A stretch of DNA of 64,000 nucleotides from Paenibacillus sp. 1011MAR3C5 (GCF_003591485.1 NZ_QZCF01000008.1:62001-126000), one strand, 5' to 3'; shown: positions 16,985 to 27,459, counted from the stretch's first letter. Program-made: numbers and translations. The notes: generated by a model from the sequence alone, not told the origin.

Positions 16985-17858
16985 ATTCGGATTTTCTCGT
17001 CATCCTCAGGAACAAGACGACAGGAATTAGGATGATGACGAACAAGACCAGCGCCACTGCTGTTGAATAGCCTGTAAAGCTACCGTACAGCATTCGCATA
17101 ATGTAGATGCTGAGCGACTCTGTCGCATAGCCCGGACCGCCGTCGGTAAGCGCCACGATAATCTCGAACACAGACAGGGAGCCGATAATATTGGTTACGA
17201 CGTTGATTTTGATCGACGGATACAGCAGCGGCAGCGTGACATAACGCAGCGTCGTCCATCGGCCTGCCCCGTCTATGCGCGACGCTTCGTACAGCTCCGC
17301 GGGGATGCCCTGCAGCCCGGCAAGATAGACAATCATCGTCATGCCGACGTACTGCCACACATTCACAATAATGAGCACGATAAGCGCCGAGGTGCTTTCC
17401 CCCAGCCAGTTCACATCGAGGAAGCCGAGTCCAAGGCCGTTCAGCACATGGGCCAGGTAGCCCCGCTCCGGCTGCAGAATAAAGTACCAGATATAGCCCA
17501 TAATGAGCGGACTGATGACCGCGGGCAAATAGACGATGGCGCGAACCAGGCCTCTGCCCGCCAGCTTCCGGTCCAGGAAGAGCGCATACGCCAGTCCGAA
17601 CAGATTAAGCAGCGGAGCGCTGCCGAGCGCGAAGTATACCGTAATCAAGACGTCTCCGCGCGCCCGGTCATCCTTAAAGAAATCAATAAAGTTCTGAAGT
17701 CCTACAAAGTTCGGAGCGGTTATGCCGTTGGAATCGGTCAGGCTGATCCCGATGCCCTGCGTGAGCGGGTATAAGAAGAACAAACCGAAGAGCAAGATCG
17801 CCGGGACCGCCATGAAATGATGCAATTTGCTATGAATCTTGTGTAACATTACACGCAT
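16974..17858 (-). CDS. Carbohydrate ABC transporter permease (MalF-like)
   Basis: A 294-residue permease with six hydrophobic segments and the EAA loop ELYEASRIDGAGRWTTLRYV. It is the partner of the MalG-like protein and lies 40 bp downstream of the binding-protein gene. The likely cargo, judged from the downstream intracellular GH66 enzyme and the nearby secreted GH66 and GH31 enzymes, is a linear or cyclic isomaltooligosaccharide; that is inference from context. Confidence 0.93.
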   Translation of the reverse strand: MRVMLHKIHSKLHHFMAVPAILLFGLFFLYPLTQGIGISLTDSNGITAPNFVGLQNFIDFFKDDRARGDVLITVYFALGSAPLLNLFGLAYALFLDRKLAGRGLVRAIVYLPAVISPLIMGYIWYFILQPERGYLAHVLNGLGLGFLDVNWLGESTSALIVLIIVNVWQYVGMTMIVYLAGLQGIPAELYEASRIDGAGRWTTLRYVTLPLLYPSIKINVVTNIIGSLSVFEIIVALTDGGPGYATESLSIYIMRMLYGSFTGYSTAVALVLFVIILIPVVLFLRMTRKSEYEL

Positions 17859-17898
17859 GGTTTCTCTCTCCTGCCTTTCCCTCCTGCTGCCCTAACGC

Positions 17899-19257
17899 CT
17901 ACTTGTTGGTCGCGCCCCAAGCCTTGTTCCAAGCTTCCTTATACGCCGATGCAAAGTCGAGCGATGTCTTGTATTTGCCGGCTAACAGCTCCTGCACCAT
18001 GCGGCCCGCATCGTCGCCGGAGAAGCCCGACGGCGTATCCGTGAAGGCGATGTTGACACCCGCTTCAAGCGCGGCTGCCGCCTGATCCTTAAGCGGACCC
18101 CAATCCGCGCTAACATCCGTGAAGGCAGGCGGCGACTTCAAGAACTCGCTGTACACCTTCAAATTGTCAGGCTGGAATAGAAACTCAAGGAATTTCTTAG
18201 CTTCCTCCGGATGCTTCGATTCCGCTGCAATCGCATAGACCGAATCCTCCGCTGACAACGTGACCGGCGATGTGCCGTCTACGATAGCCGGGAACGGAGC
18301 AAATCCGATATCGCCCGCTATGTCCGGCTTGAGCGTCAACAGGTCGCCCAGCACCCACATGCCTTGGCTGAACAGCGCCGCTTTGCCGGAGATGAACGCT
18401 TCCTTCTGGTTATCGTAAGTCGCGGTAATCGCATCCTTGTTAATCAATCCCGCTTCCTTCAGCTCCAGCAGCCTGCCGGCGAACGCCTCGATTCCGCCGC
18501 CCTGCGCATCGAACTGAAGCTTCGACTCATCGTTGTTGATAAACGCTGCGCGAGCCTCTCCCACACCGTACTTTTGCTTAATCACACCGTGAGCCATAAA
18601 TTCGATTAAGTGTCCGAGCGTCCAGGAATCCTTGCCTGCGAGGAACATCGGCGTCATATCGGGACGTTTCTCTTTAATAGCCTGCAGGTTGCTCTTGAAT
18701 TCCTCCCATGTGTGGGCTTCCTTTAGTCCAAGTTCTTCAAACACCTTCTTGTTATAGAAAATGCCCGCCATCGTCATGTTCGTCGCTACGCGGTACTGCT
18801 TGCCCGACTTGATATCGGTGTTAAGCTCTTTGATTGCGGGCAGCACGCGGGACCAGAACGGCTCGTTCGACAGATCCAGATACTTGCCCTGGTCGACGTA
18901 ATCCTGCGCATAGACGGTCGTAATATCCGGGATGTCGCCGGAGGCGAACTTGACCTTGATCATATTGCTGGCATCCTTCTGATATTCCTGCTCCACTTTG
19001 ATGTTGGGATTCTCAGCCTCGAACTTCGCGATCAATTCGTTCATAAGATCGACTGTTTCCACCTTGCCTGTAAAAAACTTCAGCGTCACCTTCTCCTGCG
19101 GCTTATCCGTTGCCGCCGGCTCCGAAGAAGAGCTCTGCGTCGGCTCCGCAGTTGAAGCGCTTCCATTGTTGCCATTCGTATTGCCTGAGCCGCATGCTGC
19201 GGCTAGCGCCAGAACGAGCATGATGCTGATGAGACTTAATAACCTTTTGCGGATCAC
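17899..19257 (-). CDS. Sugar-binding lipoprotein of ABC transporter
   Basis: A 452-residue extracellular solute-binding protein (family 1). The signal peptide ends in the lipobox LAAACGSG, so Cys22 would be lipid-modified, followed by a Ser/Thr/Asn-rich tether and then the two-lobed fold. It starts at a GTG preceded by GGGAGG. It is the first gene of the operon binding protein-permease-permease-GH66 and is divergent from a YesM-type kinase gene, which probably controls it. Confidence 0.93.
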   Translation of the reverse strand: MIRKRLLSLISIMLVLALAAACGSGNTNGNNGSASTAEPTQSSSSEPAATDKPQEKVTLKFFTGKVETVDLMNELIAKFEAENPNIKVEQEYQKDASNMIKVKFASGDIPDITTVYAQDYVDQGKYLDLSNEPFWSRVLPAIKELNTDIKSGKQYRVATNMTMAGIFYNKKVFEELGLKEAHTWEEFKSNLQAIKEKRPDMTPMFLAGKDSWTLGHLIEFMAHGVIKQKYGVGEARAAFINNDESKLQFDAQGGGIEAFAGRLLELKEAGLINKDAITATYDNQKEAFISGKAALFSQGMWVLGDLLTLKPDIAGDIGFAPFPAIVDGTSPVTLSAEDSVYAIAAESKHPEEAKKFLEFLFQPDNLKVYSEFLKSPPAFTDVSADWGPLKDQAAAALEAGVNIAFTDTPSGFSGDDAGRMVQELLAGKYKTSLDFASAYKEAWNKAWGATNK

Positions 19258-19488
19258 TGTGTTTCCTCCCCCGAGGATGTATTTGTGCTACACGTCTAGC
19301 TTAAGGGCATTGGACCGGAGTTGGAATACCCGAAAATCATGATTGCGGTACGGTTTTTTCAGATCGTCTTTACAAGGCAAGGGGGGTGTCCGATACAATG
19401 AAGAAGAAGCAACGGAATCCTGCCGTACCTGTCGATTCATTCATGCACGCTGATTGCAGCCCTACAATTAGGATGAAGGAGGATTTCT

Positions 19489-21276
19489 ATGAAGGCTGGT
19501 TCCCGAATGAAAAGCTACCGGGAATGGAGCATCAAGACGAAGCTGCTCGCCATGACCGGACTGCTGCTGCTCAGCTCCGTATTATTCGAGTCCTACCTCA
19601 CCTACACGCGCTATACGCGCGACTTCCAGCAACAATCCTCTGAGAAGGTCCAGCAAATTCTGGATCAGGTCTCGCTCAATATTGATACGTATCTTGACGA
19701 TCTGTACCGGCTGACGCTCTATCCGTACCGGAATGCCCGCATTATGCAAGCGCTTGAGGAGTCTCCTCCCGGTACAGAGCTGGCCCAGCTGGAGAAACGG
19801 CGGCTTGTGGAGTCGTTTTTGGATGAGATTATGATCTATCCGCGCGAGGATATTCTTCGCGTATCTGTTGTAACCGATGAGATTTACTCCAGCGCCCGCA
19901 TGCCGACAAAAGTCATTCCCGATGAAGATATGGAAGCTTACGACTGGTATAAGAAAGCGCTGTCAACCCAGGAGTATATCTTTGTGCCGGACAGCGGCAT
20001 CGAAGCCGGAACCATCGGCAACGTGCGGACATTCTCCGTCGTCAAGCAGCTTCGCAGCATCAGCAATACCCAAATCGTGCTGGGCGTTATTAAAGCGGAT
20101 GCCAATTATAAAGGCATCATCGACATATTGGAGAGAGCGGAGATGGGCCGGGACGGCGGCTTGTACATTCTGGATGCCAGCCGGGAATTCATCTACGCCT
20201 CCGCCGAATCGCACAAGGATACCGCCTTGTCCGCGCTGTCGTCCACCGAATCGATCGCCAATGGCTATCTGCTCAATACTGCGCAAATTCCGCGCATCGG
20301 CTGGACGATTGTCGCTGTCGGCTCCGTCTCCGAGATGAACAAGGACGCCATTGGGACGCGCAATCGGGCATTGCTGTTCTCCATCGGGGGCGCATTCATT
20401 GCGCTCGTCGCCCTCATCCTGCTGATCCGGCATTTTCTGAAGCCGCTGCTCTCCATCGTCAAGCTGATGAAGGAGGTAGAGATGGGCCGGCTCGATGTGA
20501 CCTTCCAGAGCGACCGGCGGGACGAGATGGGGTATCTCGGCTCCGCGTTCAACCGGCTGGTCGGGCGAATCGGCGGCATGCTGGAGGAGAATACCGCTCT
20601 CGTCAAAGAGGTGTACGAATCCAAGCTGCTCCAGCAGGAGGCGCAAATTAACGCGCTGTTCAACCAGATTAGGCCGCACTTCATCTTCAATACCTTGAAC
20701 CTGATCAGCCTCTCGATGCAATCGGGGAAGCAGGAGAAGGCCATCGAGCATATCAACGCGCTCAGCAGCATACTGCGCGGGATGTCCCAATGGGACAAAG
20801 AGATGCCTTTGCAGAAAGAAGTGGAGTTGCTCCATGCTTACCTCGGCATCCAGAGCAGCCGCTACGAGGGCAGGCTCACCTATCGCATCGAAATCGAGCC
20901 TTCCCTGCTCCAACTGCGTGTGCCCGCACTGCTGCTGCAGCCCATTGTCGAGAATGCGGTCGTGCACGGCTGCGAGATGAAGAAGGAGCCGACGACGATT
21001 ACCGTATCATCCCGTGCCGCTCCCGGACGACTGCTGCTGGAGGTTCGCGACAACGGCCCCGGCATGGATGAAGATACGCTCCGCCAGCTGCAGGGCAGGC
21101 TAGACAGGCTGGAGGATTCCAGCCCATCAAGACGCAATCGTACGGGAATCGGCTTAGTCAATGTGAACAAAAGAATCAAGGCCAAATACGGACAGGAATA
21201 CGGCTTGACGGTCTCCAGCATTCCGAATGAGGGAACCGTTGTTGTATTGGCTATTCCTTATTCGGTCACCCTTTAG
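19489..21276 (+). CDS. YesM-type sensor histidine kinase
   Basis: A 595-residue membrane kinase: transmembrane helix 1 (about 20-38), a large extracellular sensor domain (about 40-285, Cache-like), helix 2 (about 293-312), HAMP (about 315-370), then the His_kinase domain with phospho-acceptor His in IRPHFIFNTLNL (about residue 395) and an HATPase domain with VENAVVHG and DNGPGMD. AAGGAGG precedes the ATG. The response regulator gene follows after 34 bp. Such YesM/YesN pairs in paenibacilli activate neighbouring sugar transporter operons; here the divergent operon at 14397-19257 is the obvious target, with an extracellular sugar as probable signal. Confidence 0.93.
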   Translation: MKAGSRMKSYREWSIKTKLLAMTGLLLLSSVLFESYLTYTRYTRDFQQQSSEKVQQILDQVSLNIDTYLDDLYRLTLYPYRNARIMQALEESPPGTELAQLEKRRLVESFLDEIMIYPREDILRVSVVTDEIYSSARMPTKVIPDEDMEAYDWYKKALSTQEYIFVPDSGIEAGTIGNVRTFSVVKQLRSISNTQIVLGVIKADANYKGIIDILERAEMGRDGGLYILDASREFIYASAESHKDTALSALSSTESIANGYLLNTAQIPRIGWTIVAVGSVSEMNKDAIGTRNRALLFSIGGAFIALVALILLIRHFLKPLLSIVKLMKEVEMGRLDVTFQSDRRDEMGYLGSAFNRLVGRIGGMLEENTALVKEVYESKLLQQEAQINALFNQIRPHFIFNTLNLISLSMQSGKQEKAIEHINALSSILRGMSQWDKEMPLQKEVELLHAYLGIQSSRYEGRLTYRIEIEPSLLQLRVPALLLQPIVENAVVHGCEMKKEPTTITVSSRAAPGRLLLEVRDNGPGMDEDTLRQLQGRLDRLEDSSPSRRNRTGIGLVNVNKRIKAKYGQEYGLTVSSIPNEGTVVVLAIPYSVTL

Positions 21277-21310
21277 AACAACCCTATTAATGCGGCAAAG
21301 GAGTCTGGAC

Positions 21311-22951
21311 ATGTACAAATTGCTTATCGTAGACGACGAGCCCATGACAAGAGAATATATGAAAGCCCAAGTCAACTCGCTTCATCGTGAATGGATATGC
21401 GCCGGCGAGGCTGGCGACGGCCGGGAAGCGCTGGAGCTGCTCGAACAGGGAGAGGACTATGATCTGATTGTCACCGACATCAAGATGCCGATCATGACCG
21501 GGCTGGAGCTCGCACGGGAGCTAGCGGGGCGAGGCTCTCGCCCGAGGATGGTAATCTTGTCTGGCTATGACGAATTCGCATTAGCCAAGGAAGCGATGCA
21601 ATACGGTGTTCACGACTATATGCTGAAGCCTATCGTGAATGAGGAGCTGGTCTCCGTCCTGGATAAAATGGCGAAGGAACTGGCAGCGGAACGGGCTGAG
21701 CAAGCTGCTCTTCAATCCCTGCTTGTCTTGTCGGAGCAATCTCGCGGGCAAATTGCGCGCAACTTCCTCCACGCGTTAATCTCCGATAACAACATGGAGA
21801 TCAAGCTGCTGTACCCTCTCCTTCACCGCCTGAAAATCAGCCTGATTGAGGCCGAAGGGGCCATCATGCTTGTGGATCTGGATGAGGGGCAGCTGCTGGA
21901 GCGGGACATCTCCCCTACCGATCTGGTCCTGTTCCGTTACATCGTCCATCAAACCTGCGCAGAACTGGCTGCCTCAGACAGCCCCAGCATCGTGCTGTTC
22001 AGTGACAACGAGCAGCGAACCGCGCTGCTCGTGCCAGGCGAAGACGCAGCAAATGTCCGGCAGCGCTGCGCCGCCATATTCGGGAAGCTGTCCGCCGCTG
22101 TGCAGGAGATGACCGGCCTGCAGCTGTGGGGATCCGTCGGCTCCTCCGAGATGGAGGTGCTTCAGCTCGGACAGTCCTACCGGTTAGCTAGAGAGGCGCT
22201 CTGGCGCAAGCTGATTGCCGGCGAAGACGCGCTGCTTGCAACCGAGGACGGCGCCCCGGACGCGTCTGACGAGCAGACGGGGAATCAAGCCGAGCAGACC
22301 GTTGCCGCTGTCCATCGCGCTATGCTGGAGGGCCGCTATGCCCAACTCTATGCTTCACTGCTTTCGCTTGCGGAAGCAGCGGGCACTGCCGACCGGCGCA
22401 GCGTCCTTCGGACTGGCGCCTGCTTGCTGCAAGTGCTGGCCGAGACGATGCCGAAGGAGAAGCGCCAGCATCAGACGGCTGCGGCTTTGCTGCTCCTGAG
22501 AGATACAGCCTTGACCCAAGAGCTCTATCGTCCCGAGGAAGCAGCAAAGCTCTACGAGCGAATGATAGAATCGCTCTATAACACGCCTCAGAAAGAGTCT
22601 GCTGTGCAGGAGACGGACGGCAGCGAGCATGAGATTGTCAAGAGAGCGAAGGAATATATTCTCGCGCATTATGCGGAGCCGCTCAGTCTGGCATTAATCG
22701 CCGAGAAGCTCGGCGTATCGCCCGGCTACCTGAGCAGTTTGTTCCATCAGAACACGCTGGAGCCCTATATCAAATTTCTGACTCGAATCCGCATGGAACG
22801 AGCAGCCCAGCTTCTTCAGATGAGGCCTGCCGAGAAAGTATACGATGTCGCCGAGAAGGTCGGCTATTTGAGCGTCAAGCACTTCTCCTATGTGTTCAAG
22901 CAGCACTTCGGCATTCCCCCTGGTGAATATCAGGAGAGAGCCGTACGTTAG
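21311..22951 (+). CDS. YesN-type response regulator, AraC-type DNA binding
   Basis: A 546-residue regulator: receiver domain (1 to about 120) with phospho-acceptor Asp in VTDIKMP (about residue 56) and the conserved Lys in MLKPI; a long middle region (about 135-430) without a clear family; and a C-terminal AraC HTH pair (about 445-545; EKLGVSPGYLSSLF and AEKVGYLSVKHFSYVFKQHF). The ATG at 21311 follows AAAGGAG; the longer frame from 21227 overlaps the kinase gene and has no site. It forms a two-component system with the kinase and probably activates the alpha-glucan genes on both sides. Confidence 0.93.
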   Translation: MYKLLIVDDEPMTREYMKAQVNSLHREWICAGEAGDGREALELLEQGEDYDLIVTDIKMPIMTGLELARELAGRGSRPRMVILSGYDEFALAKEAMQYGVHDYMLKPIVNEELVSVLDKMAKELAAERAEQAALQSLLVLSEQSRGQIARNFLHALISDNNMEIKLLYPLLHRLKISLIEAEGAIMLVDLDEGQLLERDISPTDLVLFRYIVHQTCAELAASDSPSIVLFSDNEQRTALLVPGEDAANVRQRCAAIFGKLSAAVQEMTGLQLWGSVGSSEMEVLQLGQSYRLAREALWRKLIAGEDALLATEDGAPDASDEQTGNQAEQTVAAVHRAMLEGRYAQLYASLLSLAEAAGTADRRSVLRTGACLLQVLAETMPKEKRQHQTAAALLLLRDTALTQELYRPEEAAKLYERMIESLYNTPQKESAVQETDGSEHEIVKRAKEYILAHYAEPLSLALIAEKLGVSPGYLSSLFHQNTLEPYIKFLTRIRMERAAQLLQMRPAEKVYDVAEKVGYLSVKHFSYVFKQHFGIPPGEYQERAVR

Positions 22952-23054
22952 GTTAGGTTAGGATAGGCTAGACTTAGAGCTTCCGAACGGAGTAACGACT
23001 TTACGGGGTTTACCTCTGCATCGCTAATCCTTGCATATAGTCGATCACTGCTCG

Positions 23055-23432
23055 AAATAGCGGTGTAGGGCAACGCTAAATGCTCGAAATCATCGCACAC
23101 GGTGAATTAGTTGTGCCACACACCACTAATCGCCTCAATAGTGCTGAAACTCGTAAATAGCGGTGCTGTGCAACGCTAAATGCACCGATTCGCCATAGAG
23201 GATGAATTAGTCGTGCCACACACCACTAATCGCCTCAAAAGTGCTGAAACTCGTAAATAGCGGTGCTGTGCAACGCTAAATGCACCGATTCGCCATAGAG
23301 GATGAATTAGTCGTGCCACACACCACTAATCGCATCGAAACTGCTGGCACTCGAAAATAGTGGTGCTGTGCAACGCTAAATGCTCAGAATCGTCACAAAC
23401 GATGAAATAGACGTGCAACTCACCACTAAGAA
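23055..23432. repeat. 100-bp tandem array with alternating hairpins, 4 units
   Basis: AAATAG followed by CGGTG or a close variant recurs at 23055, 23155, 23255 and 23355, an exact 100-bp period. Each unit has two dyads: TAGCGGTGCTGTGCAACGCTA, and about 50 bp later one starting ATTAGTCGTG and ending CACCACTAAT. The second is a diverged reverse complement of the first, so the array is really eight copies of a roughly 50-bp element in alternating orientation. Units two and three are almost identical over 100 bp; the outer ones are more diverged. It lies between the response regulator gene and the GH31 terminator. No reading frame is conserved. Confidence 0.9.
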
Positions 23433-23436
23433 TGCT

Positions 23437-23482
23437 AAGAGGGCAGCTCCAGATCGCCAACGACCTGGAGCTGCCCTCTTTA
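23437..23482. terminator. Terminator after the GH31 gene
   Basis: AGAGGGCAGCTCCAG pairs perfectly with CTGGAGCTGCCCTCT, with T and A runs on both sides. It can end both the two-component operon (plus) and the GH31 operon (minus). Confidence 0.88.
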
Positions 23483-23613
23483 TGGTCCACTACTGAACAG
23501 ACGACGTTTCGTCAATGGAGCTCCCCCGCTAATTAAGCTGAGCTGCATCTGTTAAAACCGCCTTCTATGGCTTCCGCCGATCCTTGAAGAACAAGTAACG
23601 GAATCGGCTCTCC

Positions 23614-26600
23614 CTACTGCTTCGTCACACGCACATCGTCGATGTGAAGGACGGTGCCGCCAGGGGAATCCACGTAGAAGCCTACGTCAATCTGACCGTT
23701 TGTAACATTGATATTGCTGATTTTAATATAGGCCCACTCCCCGTTGTTCGGGATGTCCTGCGTGAGCATCGACCCGCCGTATCCGGCAATCTCCGCTCTT
23801 GCGGTTGTCGGGCTCGCATATTGCAGGCGAACCCTGGCCTCAAACTCATACAGGCTGTTGTTCACCGGCACGTTGATGACTTGATGAATACTCTGCTTGT
23901 ACGCGCCCGCCGAATAGAAGAACGCCCGCTTGTCCTCCGTCCAGGCTGAAGCCGGCGGATTCGAGCCGGAGCCGCTGTCTATGCCGTAGGCAACCTCCTG
24001 CCCTGTCGGATGCCATTCCGTCCAATTGCCGGCGTAAGCCGTCTCTCGCTCGAAGCCGGGATTATCGAGCAAATTCCGTTCGGACTCAACCGTTCCGATA
24101 GCAGCTGCCGAGACGAGCAGCCGGTCCAGGTTCACATTGCCGCTGTCAGAGGCATCGTAACGATACGCAATGGTATTCGTTCCGGCATTCAGAGCCAGCG
24201 ACTGGACAGCATCCTGCCATACATCCCAGCTGCTGCCGGGGCTAGGCAGCGACGCTTGAGCGACATCCGTTCCATTGACATATGTGCTAAGCGTCTTGGC
24301 GCTGCCCGTACCGTTCGCATATCTCAGCGCAACCTGGTAGTTGCCTGCAGCCGGGACGTCAATCGTAAACTTCACCCCTGCCCCAACCGTCGTGATGTCG
24401 TCCACGAACGCCTCGCCTGTGTAGAAGAGGTGGTTTTTGTTCGTCGCTGCGCCTCCGGATAGCTCGGCGCTCTCGGCCTCGTATTTCCCTACAGCCGGAT
24501 AGAACGGCACCGTAATGTAATCCAGATTGACGCTGCCTGTATCTCCCGCGTCGCTGTCGTATTTGAATGTAATAGCGTTTCGTCCGGCAGCAAGCGGGAT
24601 CGTCTCGCCCACTGTCGACCAAGTGCTCCAGTTCGCAAGTGACGGAAGGCTTGCCGCTTTGATGCGCTTGCCGTTCACATAGATGCTCAGCGTCTTCGTC
24701 GAGCCTGTCGCGTTCGCATAGCGGATATCTACACTATAATCTCCACCCGCCTTCACATCGGCGTAAAACGTCGCGCCAGCGCCCGCTTGATCCAGCCCGT
24801 CCACAAAGCCTGTGCCGGAGTATCCGGCATGATTGTTGTTCGCCTTTGCCTTGGTCGCGGTCGAATCGCCCGAAAGCGAGCCGTTCTCCGCTTCCAGCTT
24901 CACGCCGGTCGCCGCAACAGACGCGCTGCCGCTGACGACAAGGTTTTTGGCGGAGGTACTGACAGCCGCTACTTTCACGTACGTAACGTTGCCATAGATA
25001 TCTTTGCCTGTCGCCCAGCCCTCTCCGGCCGCTGCCTGAAGCGCGCCCAGATCGGCATATGGCGTCAGAGCCGCTCCGTTGCTTGTTACGCCTGTGCCAG
25101 CTTTGCCGTGAATTTTCACCATGTAAGATTGCACTTCAGGGGTATAAGTGCCGGATTTCGCCGAAAGCTGGAAGCTGACACCGCCTGCCCCATTGTCCTG
25201 TGCGGTCATCGTCTGCTGGAAGTGCGTTCCGCTCTCGTAATCATAAGTGGAGCCGTCATCGTCATAATAGGTGAAGCTGGTTGCCGCGCTGTCTGCGAAC
25301 ACATCGACATCCACCTCCGTTACCGGGCTTTGGCCGATATAGTCTTGCGGCTTCTGGGATGGAATGATTGCCCCTTTCTTCACGAATAGCGGAATATCCG
25401 ACCAGGTCTCCGCGTTGACCGGATACTTGATCGTCTGTCCCCCCGTATAAGCTGTGCCTCGGAAATAATCGATCCATGTGCCGGCCGGCAAATAAATGTC
25501 TTTGACCGTCTGATTCTGATCGACGACCGGAGCCGCCAGCAAATAGTCGCCAAACATCCAGGCTTGCGTATAATTACTGACCGCCGGGTCATTCGGATAA
25601 TCGAACAGCAGCGGTCTGACCAGGCCAAGCCCTGTGTCGAGCGCGCTTCTCTCATAAGCGTACATATAAGGAACAAGCGAGTATCTAAGCTGAATCGCAC
25701 CCTTCGCCGCTTCCTCCGCCGTATTGCCGTAGTACCACGGCTGGCGCTGGTGGTTCAAATTGCCATGAACCCGGAAGACCGGCGTCAAAGCGGAGAATTG
25801 CAGCCATCTCGCGTACAGCTCGGGACTCGGATTGCTGTCGGACGGATTGAAGCCGCCTGCGTCCATGCCCCACTTCGGCTGCCCGTTATTAATCGACGAG
25901 AGCATCACTGTGCGCTGCTCCTGCATGCCGGATGCCCAATCCACCTTGTCTCCCTTATGGAATTGCGCCCCGATATCGCCGGACCACAGCGTCGTGGCAT
26001 AGCGCTGGGCGCCCGGATAGAACGTTCGCGCTGTCTGCCAGACCCGCTGGTCCGTATAGGCGCGCTGCCCTTCGTACATCGCCTGCGACAGATGCGTCGT
26101 AGAGAAGTTGCCGAACCACCACTGAGCGGCGCCGGAGGACACCTTGTCCGTCTCGTCGTTCCACCAGCCCACAATGCCCTTGTTATAGGCGTCTACAGAT
26201 TGGTCCCAGTACCAGGACCTCAACCCGGCATTATAAGGATCAATGCTACGAACCAATACGGGGATAAAATAATCCGCATATTCACTGTGGCCTGGATACC
26301 AGTACCCTCCAGCCTCAGCATCATTGTATTGAGTCGTCCGGTTGCCGCCTGCGTCGCGCGTTACAATTCTCGGCTTCGTAATGCCGATCATCTTGATCCC
26401 TTTGGCATCCATATCATCCTTCAGAGCCGTTGAGCTGGAATCCGGGAAATTGGACGTATTCCATGTGAATTCGCCATAGTTCGTCTCCCCATACTTCTTC
26501 CAGTCATAGTCAAGACCGTATGCATCGAGCGGAATATTTTTCGCCCTGTAGGTGTCGACCATGTCCGTCATCTCCGTCTGGTTCGTTCCCCATTCGAAGT

Positions 26601-27459
26601 TCATGAAGCCCAGCGACCACTTCGGAAGCATCGGAGACTTGCCGGTAATTTCCGTGAAGCCGGACATAATTTCCTTCGGACTGCCGACGATAGCATAATA
26701 CTCTACATCGGACTTCGTATAACGCCTGCCCTCTTCCGGCGTTCCGCCGTAATAGAATTCCAGCTTGCCGGTCGTATCCGTATAGGGATAGCCGCCGTCG
26801 CTGTCGACAAGTATGCCGTAGCCTGCCGTCGACCATATGAACGGACCGCCCGAATCGCCTTGATGGCCGGCATGCGCAGGGTGGTTGCTGCTGTTGCGCA
26901 GCAAATCCGGAGCCTCCTCGTTCGCATTGTAGCTTCGAATGCCATAGATGTTATGTCCAGCCGCATGCTGGAAGCGGACGCCGTCATAGAAGACGCCTCC
27001 CGCCGCCGGCTCCCATAGAAGCGTGGTGCCATCCGCCTTCTTGATGGTTACGCGAGCGGGCGTTTTGGCAATCTCTACTCTCACCTTGGAAGTCGTGATG
27101 GTAATCGGATCGCCTGTCGTGTCGATCGCCGCCCCGACTGCTCCCCATGTTTTGTTCGGGTCAATCATGGGCGTATCATCGCTTGGCGATATGTTGTTGG
27201 GACGATAAGAAACCTTCACAATATCCTCTTGCAGCACATCGAAGATGAGAATGTCGTCATTAGACTCTGCGCCGTTGTCTATCGTCAGCGTCAAGGAGTC
27301 GCCGGATGCGACTGCCCCTGTGACATTGCCAAGAGCACCGACATAGGCGAGCGCAGGCGTTGCGAACGTGAACAGGAACGTAGTACAAAATAATGCAACG
27401 GCAAGCAAGGTAACCAGGCTTTTTCTTATCCGTGCCTGTACGGCATACGGCATGATCAT
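23614..27459 (-). CDS. Secreted GH31 enzyme with CBM35 modules (6-alpha-glucosyltransferase-like)
   Basis: A protein of about 1281 residues. It has a signal peptide (to about residue 39), a GH31 catalytic region (about 50-770) with nucleophile Asp in YGLDYDWKKYG (about 318) and acid/base Asp in WSGDIGAQF (about 494), two CBM35 modules starting at KLEAENGSL (about 857) and KYEAESAEL (about 994), and a C-terminal beta-sandwich from NLLDNPGFE (about 1131). In Paenibacillus sp. 598K a multimodular GH31 6-alpha-glucosyltransferase works with a secreted GH66 enzyme to turn starch-type glucan into cyclic isomaltooligosaccharides. This gene follows such a GH66 gene by 82 bp. An alpha-glucosidase or alpha-1,3-linking transferase role is possible. 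Start: one of two adjacent ATGs after AGGGGG. Confidence 0.88.
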   Translation of the reverse strand: MIMPYAVQARIRKSLVTLLAVALFCTTFLFTFATPALAYVGALGNVTGAVASGDSLTLTIDNGAESNDDILIFDVLQEDIVKVSYRPNNISPSDDTPMIDPNKTWGAVGAAIDTTGDPITITTSKVRVEIAKTPARVTIKKADGTTLLWEPAAGGVFYDGVRFQHAAGHNIYGIRSYNANEEAPDLLRNSSNHPAHAGHQGDSGGPFIWSTAGYGILVDSDGGYPYTDTTGKLEFYYGGTPEEGRRYTKSDVEYYAIVGSPKEIMSGFTEITGKSPMLPKWSLGFMNFEWGTNQTEMTDMVDTYRAKNIPLDAYGLDYDWKKYGETNYGEFTWNTSNFPDSSSTALKDDMDAKGIKMIGITKPRIVTRDAGGNRTTQYNDAEAGGYWYPGHSEYADYFIPVLVRSIDPYNAGLRSWYWDQSVDAYNKGIVGWWNDETDKVSSGAAQWWFGNFSTTHLSQAMYEGQRAYTDQRVWQTARTFYPGAQRYATTLWSGDIGAQFHKGDKVDWASGMQEQRTVMLSSINNGQPKWGMDAGGFNPSDSNPSPELYARWLQFSALTPVFRVHGNLNHQRQPWYYGNTAEEAAKGAIQLRYSLVPYMYAYERSALDTGLGLVRPLLFDYPNDPAVSNYTQAWMFGDYLLAAPVVDQNQTVKDIYLPAGTWIDYFRGTAYTGGQTIKYPVNAETWSDIPLFVKKGAIIPSQKPQDYIGQSPVTEVDVDVFADSAATSFTYYDDDGSTYDYESGTHFQQTMTAQDNGAGGVSFQLSAKSGTYTPEVQSYMVKIHGKAGTGVTSNGAALTPYADLGALQAAAGEGWATGKDIYGNVTYVKVAAVSTSAKNLVVSGSASVAATGVKLEAENGSLSGDSTATKAKANNNHAGYSGTGFVDGLDQAGAGATFYADVKAGGDYSVDIRYANATGSTKTLSIYVNGKRIKAASLPSLANWSTWSTVGETIPLAAGRNAITFKYDSDAGDTGSVNLDYITVPFYPAVGKYEAESAELSGGAATNKNHLFYTGEAFVDDITTVGAGVKFTIDVPAAGNYQVALRYANGTGSAKTLSTYVNGTDVAQASLPSPGSSWDVWQDAVQSLALNAGTNTIAYRYDASDSGNVNLDRLLVSAAAIGTVESERNLLDNPGFERETAYAGNWTEWHPTGQEVAYGIDSGSGSNPPASAWTEDKRAFFYSAGAYKQSIHQVINVPVNNSLYEFEARVRLQYASPTTARAEIAGYGGSMLTQDIPNNGEWAYIKISNINVTNGQIDVGFYVDSPGGTVLHIDDVRVTKQ

